Positions 1 to 7,875 of a DNA stretch of 64,000 bases are shown one piece after another. Location of the stretch: assembly GCA_046329585.1 (NCBI GenBank), contig JAXLUI010000002.1, forward strand, positions 620,001-684,000, written 5' to 3'. Position 1 is the first letter of the stretch. Each line of letters begins with the position of its first letter. A program made the position numbers and the translations under genes. This stretch comes from DLKC01 sp002478885 (GTDB lineage Bacteria > Bacteroidota > Bacteroidia > Chitinophagales > Chitinophagaceae). Below the pieces are notes generated by a model, which worked only from the letters and a program-made list of their open reading frames with translations, was not told where the DNA came from and ran no database searches.

Positions 1-1011
1 TGCCATGCCGGCATTCAGCTCATCGTTGGCAAGGCCTATTTGTTTAAACCCTAATTCTGTTTGCAAAAAATAGATAAATCCCAGTGCCTGGTCCTTCGCT
101 GCTTTATAGGCTTCTTCTCTTTTTATCGGCGGTGCTTCAACGACATTGAGATAATAATCATTCCCGTGCACCGGCCAGTTTAGCATGTACTTTGCGTGAT
201 TGGTGTCTTTTACCGTGAGCTTTCCATAGTCCAACACCTTTTGTGTGTTAAACTGGTAAGGCTTTTCGTTACAGGGAGCATCACTTGTGCTGCAATAATA
301 TTCTTTTGCATCGTAGTTATCCGGCTTTGCAATTGTCTTGTCCATTCCCGGGCCGTAATCTTTTAATATGGCGGCCCAGGTAATATCCTGTATGATATCA
401 TTCTTCTCTACGGCTTCATTTTCGCCACTGTACTTTGAAAATTCCATACCAAGATCATAGCCTGCACCTGCGGCGGCAAACACATCACCAAGATCGGTTG
501 CATCAATTACAATTTGCGCAAATACATTTAACCGTTGTTGCATTTTATTTATAAAAGAAACGCCGGTGACTTTATTTCCAGACTTCATCACTTTGTCGAA
601 ATACCAGCCATACAAAACCTGTAGTTTCTTCTCCCGCATGGTCATTGACCTGAAGATGTTGTTTGCTGCTGATGGTTCGAAACAGCTATTACTAACCCAA
701 CCACTTGCAAGATTCCTGGTGCCGTAGTACTTATACAAATTTTCGCGAAATTCCTGCCAGATGCCGCTGTAAAGCAAGTCATCCCCATCAGTACAACTAA
801 CACCTGCAGCAGTGAGCATACCTCCGGGCATGTTGGTCTGTTCCACCATAATGGTTTGTGCACCGCTTCGTGCCGACTGCAGCCCGGCCGCAACACCTCC
901 CGTTGTTGCACCAACAACAAGCACTTCAGTTGTCAATACCTGTGTTTGTGCAGCTAACTCCGAAGCGTAACAACAAACAGCAACAAAAAGAAAAAACATT
1001 TTACTCCACAT
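1..1011 (-). CDS. FAD-dependent oxidoreductase, secreted, C-terminal part cut by window edge
   Basis: The reading frame is open from an ATG at 1011 to the window edge, giving about 337 N-terminal residues. The N-terminus is a short hydrophobic signal peptide (FFLFVAVCCYASELAAQ). A Rossmann-type FAD motif follows at about residues 32-45 (VLVVGATTGGVAAG), then an acidic/aromatic stretch with VEQTNMPGGMLTAAG. This pattern fits the FAD_oxidored family (PF12831), whose members are often exported in Bacteroidota; the substrate cannot be read from sequence. A second ATG at 999 is also possible. The stop codon lies outside the window. It is transcribed away from the sugar dehydrogenase gene, so the two share the roughly 300-base gap at 1012-1303. 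Confidence 0.8.
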   Translation of the reverse strand, partial: MWSKMFFLFVAVCCYASELAAQTQVLTTEVLVVGATTGGVAAGLQSARSGAQTIMVEQTNMPGGMLTAAGVSCTDGDDLLYSGIWQEFRENLYKYYGTRNLASGWVSNSCFEPSAANNIFRSMTMREKKLQVLYGWYFDKVMKSGNKVTGVSFINKMQQRLNVFAQIVIDATDLGDVFAAAGAGYDLGMEFSKYSGENEAVEKNDIIQDITWAAILKDYGPGMDKTIAKPDNYDAKEYYCSTSDAPCNEKPYQFNTQKVLDYGKLTVKDTNHAKYMLNWPVHGNDYYLNVVEAPPIKREEAYKAAKDQALGFIYFLQTELGFKQIGLANDELNAGMA

Positions 1012-1303
1012 AGCATAAAGATAACCATGCCGCTCAAAAAAATAAGCTGCTTCGTGTTAATCTTAAACCTGCTCAATGATGTCAAAATTTATGTGTAAGC
1101 AGTGAGGTTTTATAAAAAACAGCGCAAATACTTCTACACATTCAGAAATAGTTTTTGGCACTTTCCTGGTTTGTATTTTTCTTGATTTTCGTATGCTATT
1201 ATTCTTCATGCTCTTTTAAACTTTGTTCAGCCTGAAGGCAGGTTTTGCCGTGTGGGGTAATAGTATGGCGTACCGTTTGGTGTGTCATTTAAAAATAGTT
1301 TGT
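1012..1303. other. Divergent intergenic region
   Basis: About 290 AT-rich bases between two divergent genes. It must hold both promoters, but I could not fix a convincing Bacteroidota promoter pair (TTTG and TAnnTTTG). An in-frame TTG at 1223 and ATG at 1265 extend the downstream frame, but the added residues lack signal-peptide character and are probably not translated. No repeat element of the dispersed family is present here. Confidence 0.5.
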
Positions 1304-2764
1304 ATGAAACCTCAACATGGCTCTTTTGTAAGGGCAATGACCATCTACCCGCTGACATTGATTTTTGCAATCTTGTGCATTTCACTTTGCACTAAAGCAC
1401 AGCCACATCTTTATTTTAAGCAGGCCGCCAAAAGCCTTTTGAAACCGCTGGAAATAAAGAATGCCGGCGACGGTTCAGGCCGCATTTTTATTGCAGAACA
1501 AGCTGGATTGATAAAAATTTACAAAAACGGAGCAATCATTAACAAACCCTTTCTCGATTTGAGTCAAACAGTTGGAATAGGACAGTATTTTGGCATATGG
1601 AGTATTGCTTTTTCGCCAGCGTATAGTGAAAATGGTTACTTCTTTATTTTTTATACGGCTAAAACAGGGACAACTATTCTTGCACGTTGCCAGGTAAGTA
1701 AAAGCAATCCCGATTCCGCGAATTTGAATTCGATAGTAACACTACTGAAATTTGACAAAACTCTTGGTCTCGGGCATTATGGCAACCTGCAATTTGGAAA
1801 CGATGGCTATCTATATTTAAGCACTGGTGCAGGAACGAGAAACACGAACGCGCAGGATGGCAATTCGCTTTTTGGGAAAATATTGCGCTTAAACGTGAAT
1901 GTATCAGCGCCGCCGTATTATGAAGTCCCGTCCGACAACCCTTTTATAAATGACCCAGGTGTTAGAGATGAAGTCTGGCAACTAGGTTTGCGTAATGCGT
2001 GGCGCTGGAGTTTCGATAAAATCAATGGCGATATGTGGATCGCAGATGTGGGCCAGGACTCTATGGAGGAAATCAATTACCGCAAACCTGCCCAATCAGC
2101 TGGTTCCAATTTTGGCTGGCCATGTTACGAAGGCACCAATGTTTTCAGCAACTACAATTGCGGTTCGTTCAATCAATATGTGTCACCGATTTTTGAATAC
2201 CACCATGATGTAAGCAACGGAGGAGAATGTGTAACCGGCGGTTATGTTTACAAGGGTAATTCTTACCCCGGTATGTTTGGCTACTATATCTGCATCGACT
2301 TTATTTCAGGAAACGCATGGAAAATAAAATCAAACGGCGCAGGTGGCTGGAATGTTGATATGCAAAGTGGCTTACCAAAAGGCATCGCAAGTTTCGGCGA
2401 AAGTGAAGACAAAGAATTATTCGCAGTAGGCTGGACCACCGGAACTCTTTACCAGGTTATGGCATCGGGAACTGCTGCCACAACAGAGTTGTACACATTA
2501 CAGGCTGACACAACAAAAAACATCGGCATAAAATCACGCATATATCCGACACTTGTAGAAAACGGTTCACTGATCCTTGAATTAAAAGAAAAGTACGCTT
2601 TTGCAAGCGTGATCGATATTTCCGGCCGGGAAGTAATGCGCAAAATACTCGACCGGGAACAGGGAACAATAATGATGAATGTTGCTGAATTGCCGCCAGG
2701 CCATTATTTAATTCAACTGGTTGGCGCACAGATCTTTCAACAGAAGATTTATAAAGCAAAGTGA
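1304..2764 (+). CDS. Secreted PQQ-dependent sugar dehydrogenase-like protein with T9SS type A signal
   Basis: The protein (486 residues from the ATG at 1304) belongs to the glucose/sorbosone dehydrogenase beta-propeller family (GSDH, PF07995), which oxidises sugars with PQQ in the periplasm or outside the cell. Visible motifs are GRIFIAEQAGLIKIY, GYLYLSTGAG, DEVWQLGLRNAWRWSF, ADVGQDSMEEIN and NFGWPCYEG. The usual HNGG segment that carries the catalytic His is HYGN here, so the His is kept but the glycines differ. The N-terminus has a signal peptide (YPLTLIFAILCISLCTKAQ). The last 80 residues form a T9SS type A domain with GHYLIQLVG and a basic end. ATG 1337 is an equally good start, as the signal peptide begins right after it. 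Confidence 0.8.
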   Translation: MKPQHGSFVRAMTIYPLTLIFAILCISLCTKAQPHLYFKQAAKSLLKPLEIKNAGDGSGRIFIAEQAGLIKIYKNGAIINKPFLDLSQTVGIGQYFGIWSIAFSPAYSENGYFFIFYTAKTGTTILARCQVSKSNPDSANLNSIVTLLKFDKTLGLGHYGNLQFGNDGYLYLSTGAGTRNTNAQDGNSLFGKILRLNVNVSAPPYYEVPSDNPFINDPGVRDEVWQLGLRNAWRWSFDKINGDMWIADVGQDSMEEINYRKPAQSAGSNFGWPCYEGTNVFSNYNCGSFNQYVSPIFEYHHDVSNGGECVTGGYVYKGNSYPGMFGYYICIDFISGNAWKIKSNGAGGWNVDMQSGLPKGIASFGESEDKELFAVGWTTGTLYQVMASGTAATTELYTLQADTTKNIGIKSRIYPTLVENGSLILELKEKYAFASVIDISGREVMRKILDREQGTIMMNVAELPPGHYLIQLVGAQIFQQKIYKAK

Positions 2765-2840
2765 AAACAGCTCTCTACCCAAACCAACAAAAATTATCGT
2801 TTATGATTGAGTGCACAGGATAACAATTCATTGGTATTTA

Positions 2841-3045
2841 TTGTTTACCCGACTGCAGAATCACAGTTATTGGTTCCTTGCGTCGCCCTCTTCAACTGAT
2901 GAGGCTTAGTGGAACTGCGAAGCAATGCAGGAAGCAAAATTGTTCCAGCGGGAGCAACCGATGTTTCGCCGGGCAAAAACCTGGATGTACAAGAGTGCGA
3001 CGCAACAGCCGATGCCACCTGGAAAAGAGCCGGGTACAAAAATTT
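2841..3045. repeat. Paired dispersed repeat element (copy 1)
   Basis: Two facing halves. The left core is degenerate at 2876-2893 (CTTGCGTCGCCCTCTTCA) with its outer box at 2841-2854 (TTGTTTACCCGACT). The right core is perfect at 2987-3006 (GTACAAGAGTGCGACGCAAC) with its outer box at 3028-3040 and an A-tract that runs into the stop codon of the GH92 gene. The element fills nearly the whole gap between the two convergent genes. Confidence 0.75.
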
Positions 3046-5251
3046 ATTTACCTGGCCGGTCGGCAGGCTTCACTCCCCATGATAAAGATGGCCTGGCACC
3101 CATCATCAAAACCAATTCTCCGCCTTTTTGCATGTCGCCGTGCGTAATGAATGATTTTGTGTAGGGCTTACCATTGAGAGTGGCCGACTGCACATAAATA
3201 TTTTTATCGGTGAGGTTTTTCGCGGTAAGCCTGAAAGTCTTTCCACTGCTCATTTTCAGCTTCGTTTCATTGAGCAGCGGTGACCCTATTACATACTCTC
3301 CGCTTGCTGCATTTACGGGGTAAAAACCCATGGCCGTGAACACATACCATGCACTCATTTGCCCGCAGTCTTCATTGCCGCAAAGCCCATCGGGTTTTGT
3401 CGTGTAAAGGTTCTTCGCAATATAACTGGCCCGCTCCGCAGACTTGAAAGGCATGCCTGCATAGTTGTATAAATACGCGATATGATGGCTCGGTTCATTG
3501 CCATGTGCATACTGACCAATGAGTCCGCTGATATCATTGGACACGTTTGCGCCCGTAAGCTGAGAGCTTACGGTAAATAATGAATCGAGTTTGCCGATAA
3601 ATTTTGCATCCCCGCCATGGGCGGCGATGAGCCCGTAAACATCCTGTGGCACAAACCAGCTGTGTTGCCATGAATTACCTTCGGTGAACATGGCTTTATC
3701 AGGATCGTGCTCTGAGTAATAGGGATCAAATGGCAACACCCATTTTCCATCCGCATTTTTTGCCCTTGTGAATCCAATACCTGAATCAAATAAATTACTC
3801 CAAGATCCCGAGCGCTTCATAAAAACATTGTAGTCAGCTGTTTTACCAAGCTTTTTTGCCACCTGCGCTATACACCAGTCGTCGTATGCATATTCCAGTG
3901 TAACGGTAACACTGCTGCCATATTTATCCTGCGGCACATATCCATACTGGCGGTACACATCGCTCCCACGAATATTTTGCATGGCGCTTTTCATCATGGC
4001 ATCGTAAAGTTTGGCGGCATCAACGCCCGGAATGTTTTTCATAATAGCATCGCTGATGATGGGAATGGAATGATAGCCCGTCATGGTATTGGTTTCATTG
4101 AAACCCAGGTCCCAGATGGGCAGCAGGCCATACTGTTCATAAAATGCATAATAAGAGTTGACAATATCGGTAACCCGATCAGCCTGAAACAAGGTAAACA
4201 GCGGCGCTTCAGCACGAAAAATATCCCAGAGAGAATGAATGGAATAAACCGGCTTAGCCGATTTTACTTCATTGCCTTTAACGCCTTTGTAATTTCCATT
4301 GATATCGCTGAATGTAACAGGTGCCAGGCAGGAGTGGTACAAGGCAGTATAAAAATTCTGAAGCAGGTCTTTGTTGGTGGATTTAACAGTCATCTTTTCC
4401 AACTCGTTTTCCCATAATGTTTCGGCATTTTTTTTAGCAGCATCAAAACCAATAGCAGATTCTTTGTTCAGTGCCGCTACCGCGCCAGCAACATTTGCGT
4501 TGCTCAATGCCACTTTCATTTCGATTACTTCGCCGGGTTTTGTATCGAACATCATGCAGGCCATCAGATTTTTGTTGCTTACTTCATCTCTAGCTACCCT
4601 GGCTTTGTCTTCGAAAAATGCAACGGATTTAACGGGCTTGCTTAACCGCACTGCAAAATAAACGCGCTGGTCTTTTGCCCATCCCGTAGAGAAGCGATAA
4701 CCGGTAAAAGTGCTGTCGTTTATGCGTTTGAAACCGCAGGATGTTGCTGCATCCCAATTAATGGCGAAGCCAAGATCGAAGCGGATCATCGCATCTTTTG
4801 CTTCGGGAAAAGTGTACCGGTGAAAGCCGCAATAGGTATCGGCAGTAAACTCTGCCTTTATGTTGAAGTCTTTAAGCACAACACTATAATAACCCGGCGA
4901 TGCTTTTTCATCGCCATGAGAAAAGTGGCTGAGGATCTTATCTGTTGATGGCTGCTTTCCCACGACCGGCAGCACGGAAATATCGCAGAGATCGCCGATG
5001 CCGGTTCCACTCAAATGTGTATGACTAAAACCCTGTATAATACTGTCGCTGTAGTTATAACCGCTGCACCAGTCCCAACCTTGTGAGCCCTTATCGGGGC
5101 TTAGCTGCACCATACCAAAAGGAACTGTAGCTCCCGGATAGGTATGCCCATGAGCGGCGGTGCCAATGAACGGGTTCACATAATCTATGGCACGTTGCGC
5201 ATAGGAAAAAGTATAGCTGAAAAGAAAAATACAGAGCAGATATTTTTTCAT
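3044..5251 (-). CDS. GH92 family alpha-mannosidase, secreted
   Basis: The 735-residue protein is a typical GH92 enzyme: calcium-dependent exo-alpha-mannosidases that trim mannose from N-glycans or yeast mannan. A signal peptide (MKKYLLCIFLFSYTFSYAQ) leads into YVNPFIGTAAHGHTYPGA and GMVQLSPDKGSQGWDWCSGY, the family's N-terminal signature. GFSHTHLSGTG follows, then GNEPSHHIAYLYNYAG near residue 585 and NEDCGQMSAWYVF near 624, which are the best conserved catalytic-domain motifs. Length matches the family. There is no neighbouring SusC/SusD pair, so it is not part of a visible polysaccharide utilisation locus. The last codons and the stop touch the copy-1 repeat, so the final few residues may come from the repeat rather than the ancestral gene. 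Confidence 0.93.
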   Translation of the reverse strand: MKKYLLCIFLFSYTFSYAQRAIDYVNPFIGTAAHGHTYPGATVPFGMVQLSPDKGSQGWDWCSGYNYSDSIIQGFSHTHLSGTGIGDLCDISVLPVVGKQPSTDKILSHFSHGDEKASPGYYSVVLKDFNIKAEFTADTYCGFHRYTFPEAKDAMIRFDLGFAINWDAATSCGFKRINDSTFTGYRFSTGWAKDQRVYFAVRLSKPVKSVAFFEDKARVARDEVSNKNLMACMMFDTKPGEVIEMKVALSNANVAGAVAALNKESAIGFDAAKKNAETLWENELEKMTVKSTNKDLLQNFYTALYHSCLAPVTFSDINGNYKGVKGNEVKSAKPVYSIHSLWDIFRAEAPLFTLFQADRVTDIVNSYYAFYEQYGLLPIWDLGFNETNTMTGYHSIPIISDAIMKNIPGVDAAKLYDAMMKSAMQNIRGSDVYRQYGYVPQDKYGSSVTVTLEYAYDDWCIAQVAKKLGKTADYNVFMKRSGSWSNLFDSGIGFTRAKNADGKWVLPFDPYYSEHDPDKAMFTEGNSWQHSWFVPQDVYGLIAAHGGDAKFIGKLDSLFTVSSQLTGANVSNDISGLIGQYAHGNEPSHHIAYLYNYAGMPFKSAERASYIAKNLYTTKPDGLCGNEDCGQMSAWYVFTAMGFYPVNAASGEYVIGSPLLNETKLKMSSGKTFRLTAKNLTDKNIYVQSATLNGKPYTKSFITHGDMQKGGELVLMMGARPSLSWGVKPADRPGK

Positions 5252-5283
5252 GAAGCTGATTTTGAGAGGCCGAAAATAGCCAA

Positions 5284-5317
5284 TAAAAAAGGACGGCTGA
5301 GAGGCCGCCCTTTTAAA
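5284..5317 (-). terminator. Intrinsic terminator of ssb
   Basis: Read on the minus strand, GGGCGGC, a six-base loop and GCCGTCC (5310-5291) form a stem with one G-T pair, followed by six T residues. It lies just after the ssb stop codon. T-rich flanks on both sides mean it may also act in the other direction. Confidence 0.8.
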
Positions 5318-5332
5318 ATTTTATTGCGCATA

Positions 5333-5773
5333 CTAAAACGGCAGATCATCTGCCGCGTCAGAAGCAACAGATGCCGATGCAGCCATTGGTGCACCTGCAT
5401 AGTTACCGGCCGGCTGACCGTAAGATTGTCCGCCCCCCTCTCCTCCTTCACCACCGGGCCTGCTGCCAAGCAACTGAACATTTGAGACGCGCAATGTAAG
5501 TGCAGCGCCGTTTTTACCGTCGTTGCTGGTGTACGCACGCACATCAGGATTACCTTCTGCATAAACCTGCGTTCCTTTTTTCAGGTAAGGCGCGATAGCG
5601 GTGCGGTCGGTCCAGTAAGCACAATCAACCCAAATGGTGCGGTCTTTCTGAACGCCTTGTGCATCTTTGTATTTCTCAGAATGAGCCATGTTAAAATTGA
5701 TGACGCTACGGCCGTTTACGGTGTTCACTACTGCATCTTTACCGAGATGACCAATAACCTGCAATTTGATCAT
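5333..5773 (-). CDS. ssb: Single-stranded DNA-binding protein
   Basis: The protein (146 residues) binds and protects single-stranded DNA during replication, repair and recombination. Residues 1 to about 103 form the OB-fold, with the family pattern GHLGKDAVV, SVINFNMAHSEKY and WVDCAYW. A flexible linker rich in Gly, Ser and Ala follows (about 106-138). The protein ends in the acidic tip DDLPF, the usual docking site for partner proteins such as exonucleases and repair helicases. Length and layout are those of a housekeeping SSB rather than a plasmid or phage copy. It stands alone, with its own terminator downstream and a long upstream gap. Confidence 0.96.
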   Translation of the reverse strand: MIKLQVIGHLGKDAVVNTVNGRSVINFNMAHSEKYKDAQGVQKDRTIWVDCAYWTDRTAIAPYLKKGTQVYAEGNPDVRAYTSNDGKNGAALTLRVSNVQLLGSRPGGEGGEGGGQSYGQPAGNYAGAPMAASASVASDAADDLPF

Positions 5774-5871
5774 AATAGCTAAATTTTATGGTGAGCAAAA
5801 TACTAAACTAAATAAAATTATGGTGGATTGCAAGCCCCGGATGAATAAGTTGTTCACAGTATCTGAAGAGA

Positions 5872-5929
5872 TTTTTTGAACCCGGCAGCAGGTCAACCAT
5901 TTAGCTTTGGTTGCGTCGCACACTTGTAC
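5872..5929 (+). repeat. Single dispersed repeat half (copy 2)
   Basis: T-tract and box GAACCCGGC at 5872-5886, then AGCTTTG and the perfect core GTTGCGTCGCACACTTGTAC at 5910-5929. It is unusual in lying between two divergent gene starts rather than after a stop codon. Confidence 0.75.
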
Positions 5930-6164
5930 TTTTGCTGCTTTACGCAACGGCGATCAACAGATTAACGATGATTGATCGGGTCAGAAACCGGTTGCCGTTC
6001 CCCGCAGGCCGCAAACGGGTGCTTAGCGGGTTACCGTTTTTATTGTTCCCTGCCAACCCTCCTTTTAAGGCAATTGCAAACCCGAATAGGGTACGCATCA
6101 TGTACCAATGGCCGCCGGTAAGGAAGATGTTGAATGGCAGCTGTTGTGCGCTTTAACTACGGAG

Positions 6165-6219
6165 CATCTACCAACTCCCTACCAACCATCTACCAAGTAT
6201 CTACCAAGTATCTACCAAG
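6165..6219. repeat. 11-bp tandem repeat, five copies
   Basis: Five consecutive 11-base units: CATCTACCAAC, TCCCTACCAAC, CATCTACCAAG and two copies of TATCTACCAAG. The shared core is CTACCAA. The unit length is not a multiple of three and no gene covers it, so it is not a protein repeat. Eleven bases is close to one helical turn, which would place the units on one face of the DNA. Confidence 0.85.
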
Positions 6220-6401
6220 TAAGCATCAGGGAATAAGCTATTTTGAACACAAAAACTTACAATTGTTTGTTTATGACCAAGTAGGGTTCATCGCAGCTTT
6301 TTGCAACGGCTGAGCTTCTTTTGTGTGCAGCACCAACCATAAATATAACGGGCGGACGGCAGCGGATAAAAGTGTTGAACCGTCACGTTGGTATAGAGCT
6401 G

Positions 6402-6415
6402 ACCGGCCAGCCGGT
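6402..6415. promoter_or_regulatory. Palindrome upstream of the TauE gene
   Basis: ACCGGC, a CA spacer and GCCGGT form a perfect dyad 62 bases before the TauE start codon. It could be an operator or a small hairpin; nothing else supports a specific regulator. Confidence 0.3.
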
Positions 6416-6477
6416 CTGGAATATAAAAATCGTTTCCAATTTTCTAAATACAGATATTTGGACCTTATAGCAAACAC

Positions 6478-7230
6478 ATGAACGGCTTATTTGACGGCAG
6501 CACGCTAAACTGGATCCTGGTATTTGTTGCTGCATTTATCATAGGGCTTTCCAAGGCGGGGCTTAAGGGAATTGACATGATGAATGTTACGATTATGGCG
6601 ATCGTATTTGGCGGAAAAGCATCGACCGGCGTTGTGTTACCGCTGTTGTGTACTGCGGATATCATGGCGGTAAAATATTATCACCGGCATGCGCAGTGGA
6701 AGCATTTCCGGAGACTGATACCCTGGATGGCAGCGGGCATCCTGGTTGGCGTTTATGTGGGTAAAGACATTGATGAAGCCGTATTCAGGAAGATCATGGC
6801 AGTGATTATTATGCTTACCGTGGCGATTATGCTTTTGCTGGAGTTCAAAAAAAACCTGGTAATACCCGACAATAAATTTTTTGTGGCCAATATGGGCCTT
6901 GCATCAGGATTTACCACGATGCTGGGGAACCTGGCGGGGGCATTTTCCAGTATTTATTTTCTTGCTATGCGTTTACCCAAGAATGATTTTATCGGCACTG
7001 CCGCGTGGGTATTTATGGTGATGAATTTGTTCAAGCTCCCTTTCCAGGTTTTTTACTGGAATAATATAACGATGGAAACCCTGAAGACTGATCTTTATTT
7101 GGTGCCTGTACTTATCGCCGGTTTTTGGGCGGGCTTAAAAATCGTTGCAAAAATTCATGACGACAATTACAGGAAGGTAGTAATTGTGCTTACCCTTATT
7201 GGTGCGGTATTCATATTTTTTAAGCGGTGA
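6478..7230 (+). CDS. TauE/SafE family membrane transporter
   Basis: The 250-residue protein is almost wholly hydrophobic, with about seven to eight predicted membrane segments (for example WILVFVAAFIIGL, IMAVIIMLTVAIMLLLEF and VVIVLTLIGAVFIFF). The two halves share the TauE/SafE pattern: an N-terminal FIIGLSKAGLKG and a related segment GLASGFTTMLGNLAGAFSS near residue 140. The family (PF01925) exports sulfite, sulfoacetate or other organic anions; the substrate here is unknown. The gene is single, with a hairpin (7301-7345) downstream. Confidence 0.88.
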   Translation: MNGLFDGSTLNWILVFVAAFIIGLSKAGLKGIDMMNVTIMAIVFGGKASTGVVLPLLCTADIMAVKYYHRHAQWKHFRRLIPWMAAGILVGVYVGKDIDEAVFRKIMAVIIMLTVAIMLLLEFKKNLVIPDNKFFVANMGLASGFTTMLGNLAGAFSSIYFLAMRLPKNDFIGTAAWVFMVMNLFKLPFQVFYWNNITMETLKTDLYLVPVLIAGFWAGLKIVAKIHDDNYRKVVIVLTLIGAVFIFFKR

Positions 7231-7300
7231 CGGTCAGTTCTCCGTATCGTTATTGCCCATTTTTTGGCCATTGGGCAGCGTTGATTGATGTCATAATTTT

Positions 7301-7345
7301 GGCTTAAGCAAAGTTTTGATTTTGCTGAAAATCTTAAGCCGTTTT
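7301..7345 (+). terminator. Candidate terminator after the TauE gene
   Basis: GGCTTAAGCAAA (7301-7312) pairs with TTTGC (7321-7325) and, past a small bulge, with CTTAAGCC (7333-7340), followed by GTTTTAAA. The stem is long but the T-run is short, so it may be a terminator or another RNA structure. Confidence 0.5.
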
Positions 7346-7422
7346 AAATAGCGCTAATTCTAATATAAATCAATACCTTTGCCACAATCCGGTACTCTAA
7401 ATGAGTCCTTCCTGAAAGTCCT

Positions 7423-7484
7423 AATATTCTTGGTTGAAAAAATCTTTTACAGTTTAACTGTTTCAATATTCCTTGTTGAAAAAA
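7423..7484. repeat. Two 20-bp direct repeats in the leader region
   Basis: AATATTCTTGGTTGAAAAAA at 7423-7442 and AATATTCCTTGTTGAAAAAA at 7465-7484 differ at two positions and are 42 bases apart, about four helical turns. They could be binding sites for a regulator of the giant gene downstream. Confidence 0.6.
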
Positions 7485-7875
7485 CCGTGTGGTTATTTCA
7501 TTGATTTCCTATATCCCCTATTGAAGAGTCAGCCCTGGATTTTTATTGTAACTTTAAAACCGTACCCAAAATGAAGCCAGCTTACCCTGTAGTTAAGCAA
7601 TTGCATGCGTACTGCCATACAATTGTACCCCCTTTAATTTCCTGCGATGTTTACTTACCCCCTCAAAGTGAACAGACCATTATACGAAGACGCACACTTT
7701 GTCAGCAAAAACAATAAAATCCCCAACCGTGCCAGCTTTTTATAATCATACGATCACTGCGTCCCGGTCAAGAAAGGCGTTACGAATAGCATCAGCAGCC
7801 GTATCATTTTGTATAAGTACCCAACACCCGAAAAACAGGATCAGCAAATCCTTATAATCCGAAAACAACCCTTTA

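Larger units (their letters stand above)
5774..6477. other. Long intergenic region with repeat elements
   Basis: About 700 bases between divergent ssb and the TauE gene with no credible gene. An open frame at 5911-6156 begins inside the dispersed repeat and is judged spurious. The region holds a single half repeat (5872-5929), an 11-bp tandem repeat (6165-6219) and a 14-bp palindrome (6402-6415). A weak promoter-like GATATTTG lies at 6453-6460, just ahead of the TauE start. Confidence 0.6.
7231..7875. other. Long leader region before giant gene 1
   Basis: About 645 bases with no credible gene. It contains a large hairpin at 7301-7345 and two 20-base direct repeats at 7423-7442 and 7465-7484. 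A weak third match lies near 7505-7525. GACGCACACTTTGTCAGC near 7686 resembles a decayed dispersed-repeat core but is too degenerate to call. Confidence 0.5.

Noticed and set aside
3044..5251. Polysaccharide utilisation locus around the GH92 or GH2 genes
   Set aside because: No SusC/SusD pair or sensor is next to either; the only TonB receptor sits with an EEP enzyme and lacks SusD.
5911..6156. Open frame of 81 codons starting MRRTLVLLLLYATA
   Set aside because: It begins within the repeat core of copy 2 and the rest has no protein-like pattern; the same N-terminus appears at other copies in unrelated continuations.
6165..6219. CRISPR array
   Set aside because: Units are 11 bases, directly adjacent and without unique spacers, and no cas gene is present.
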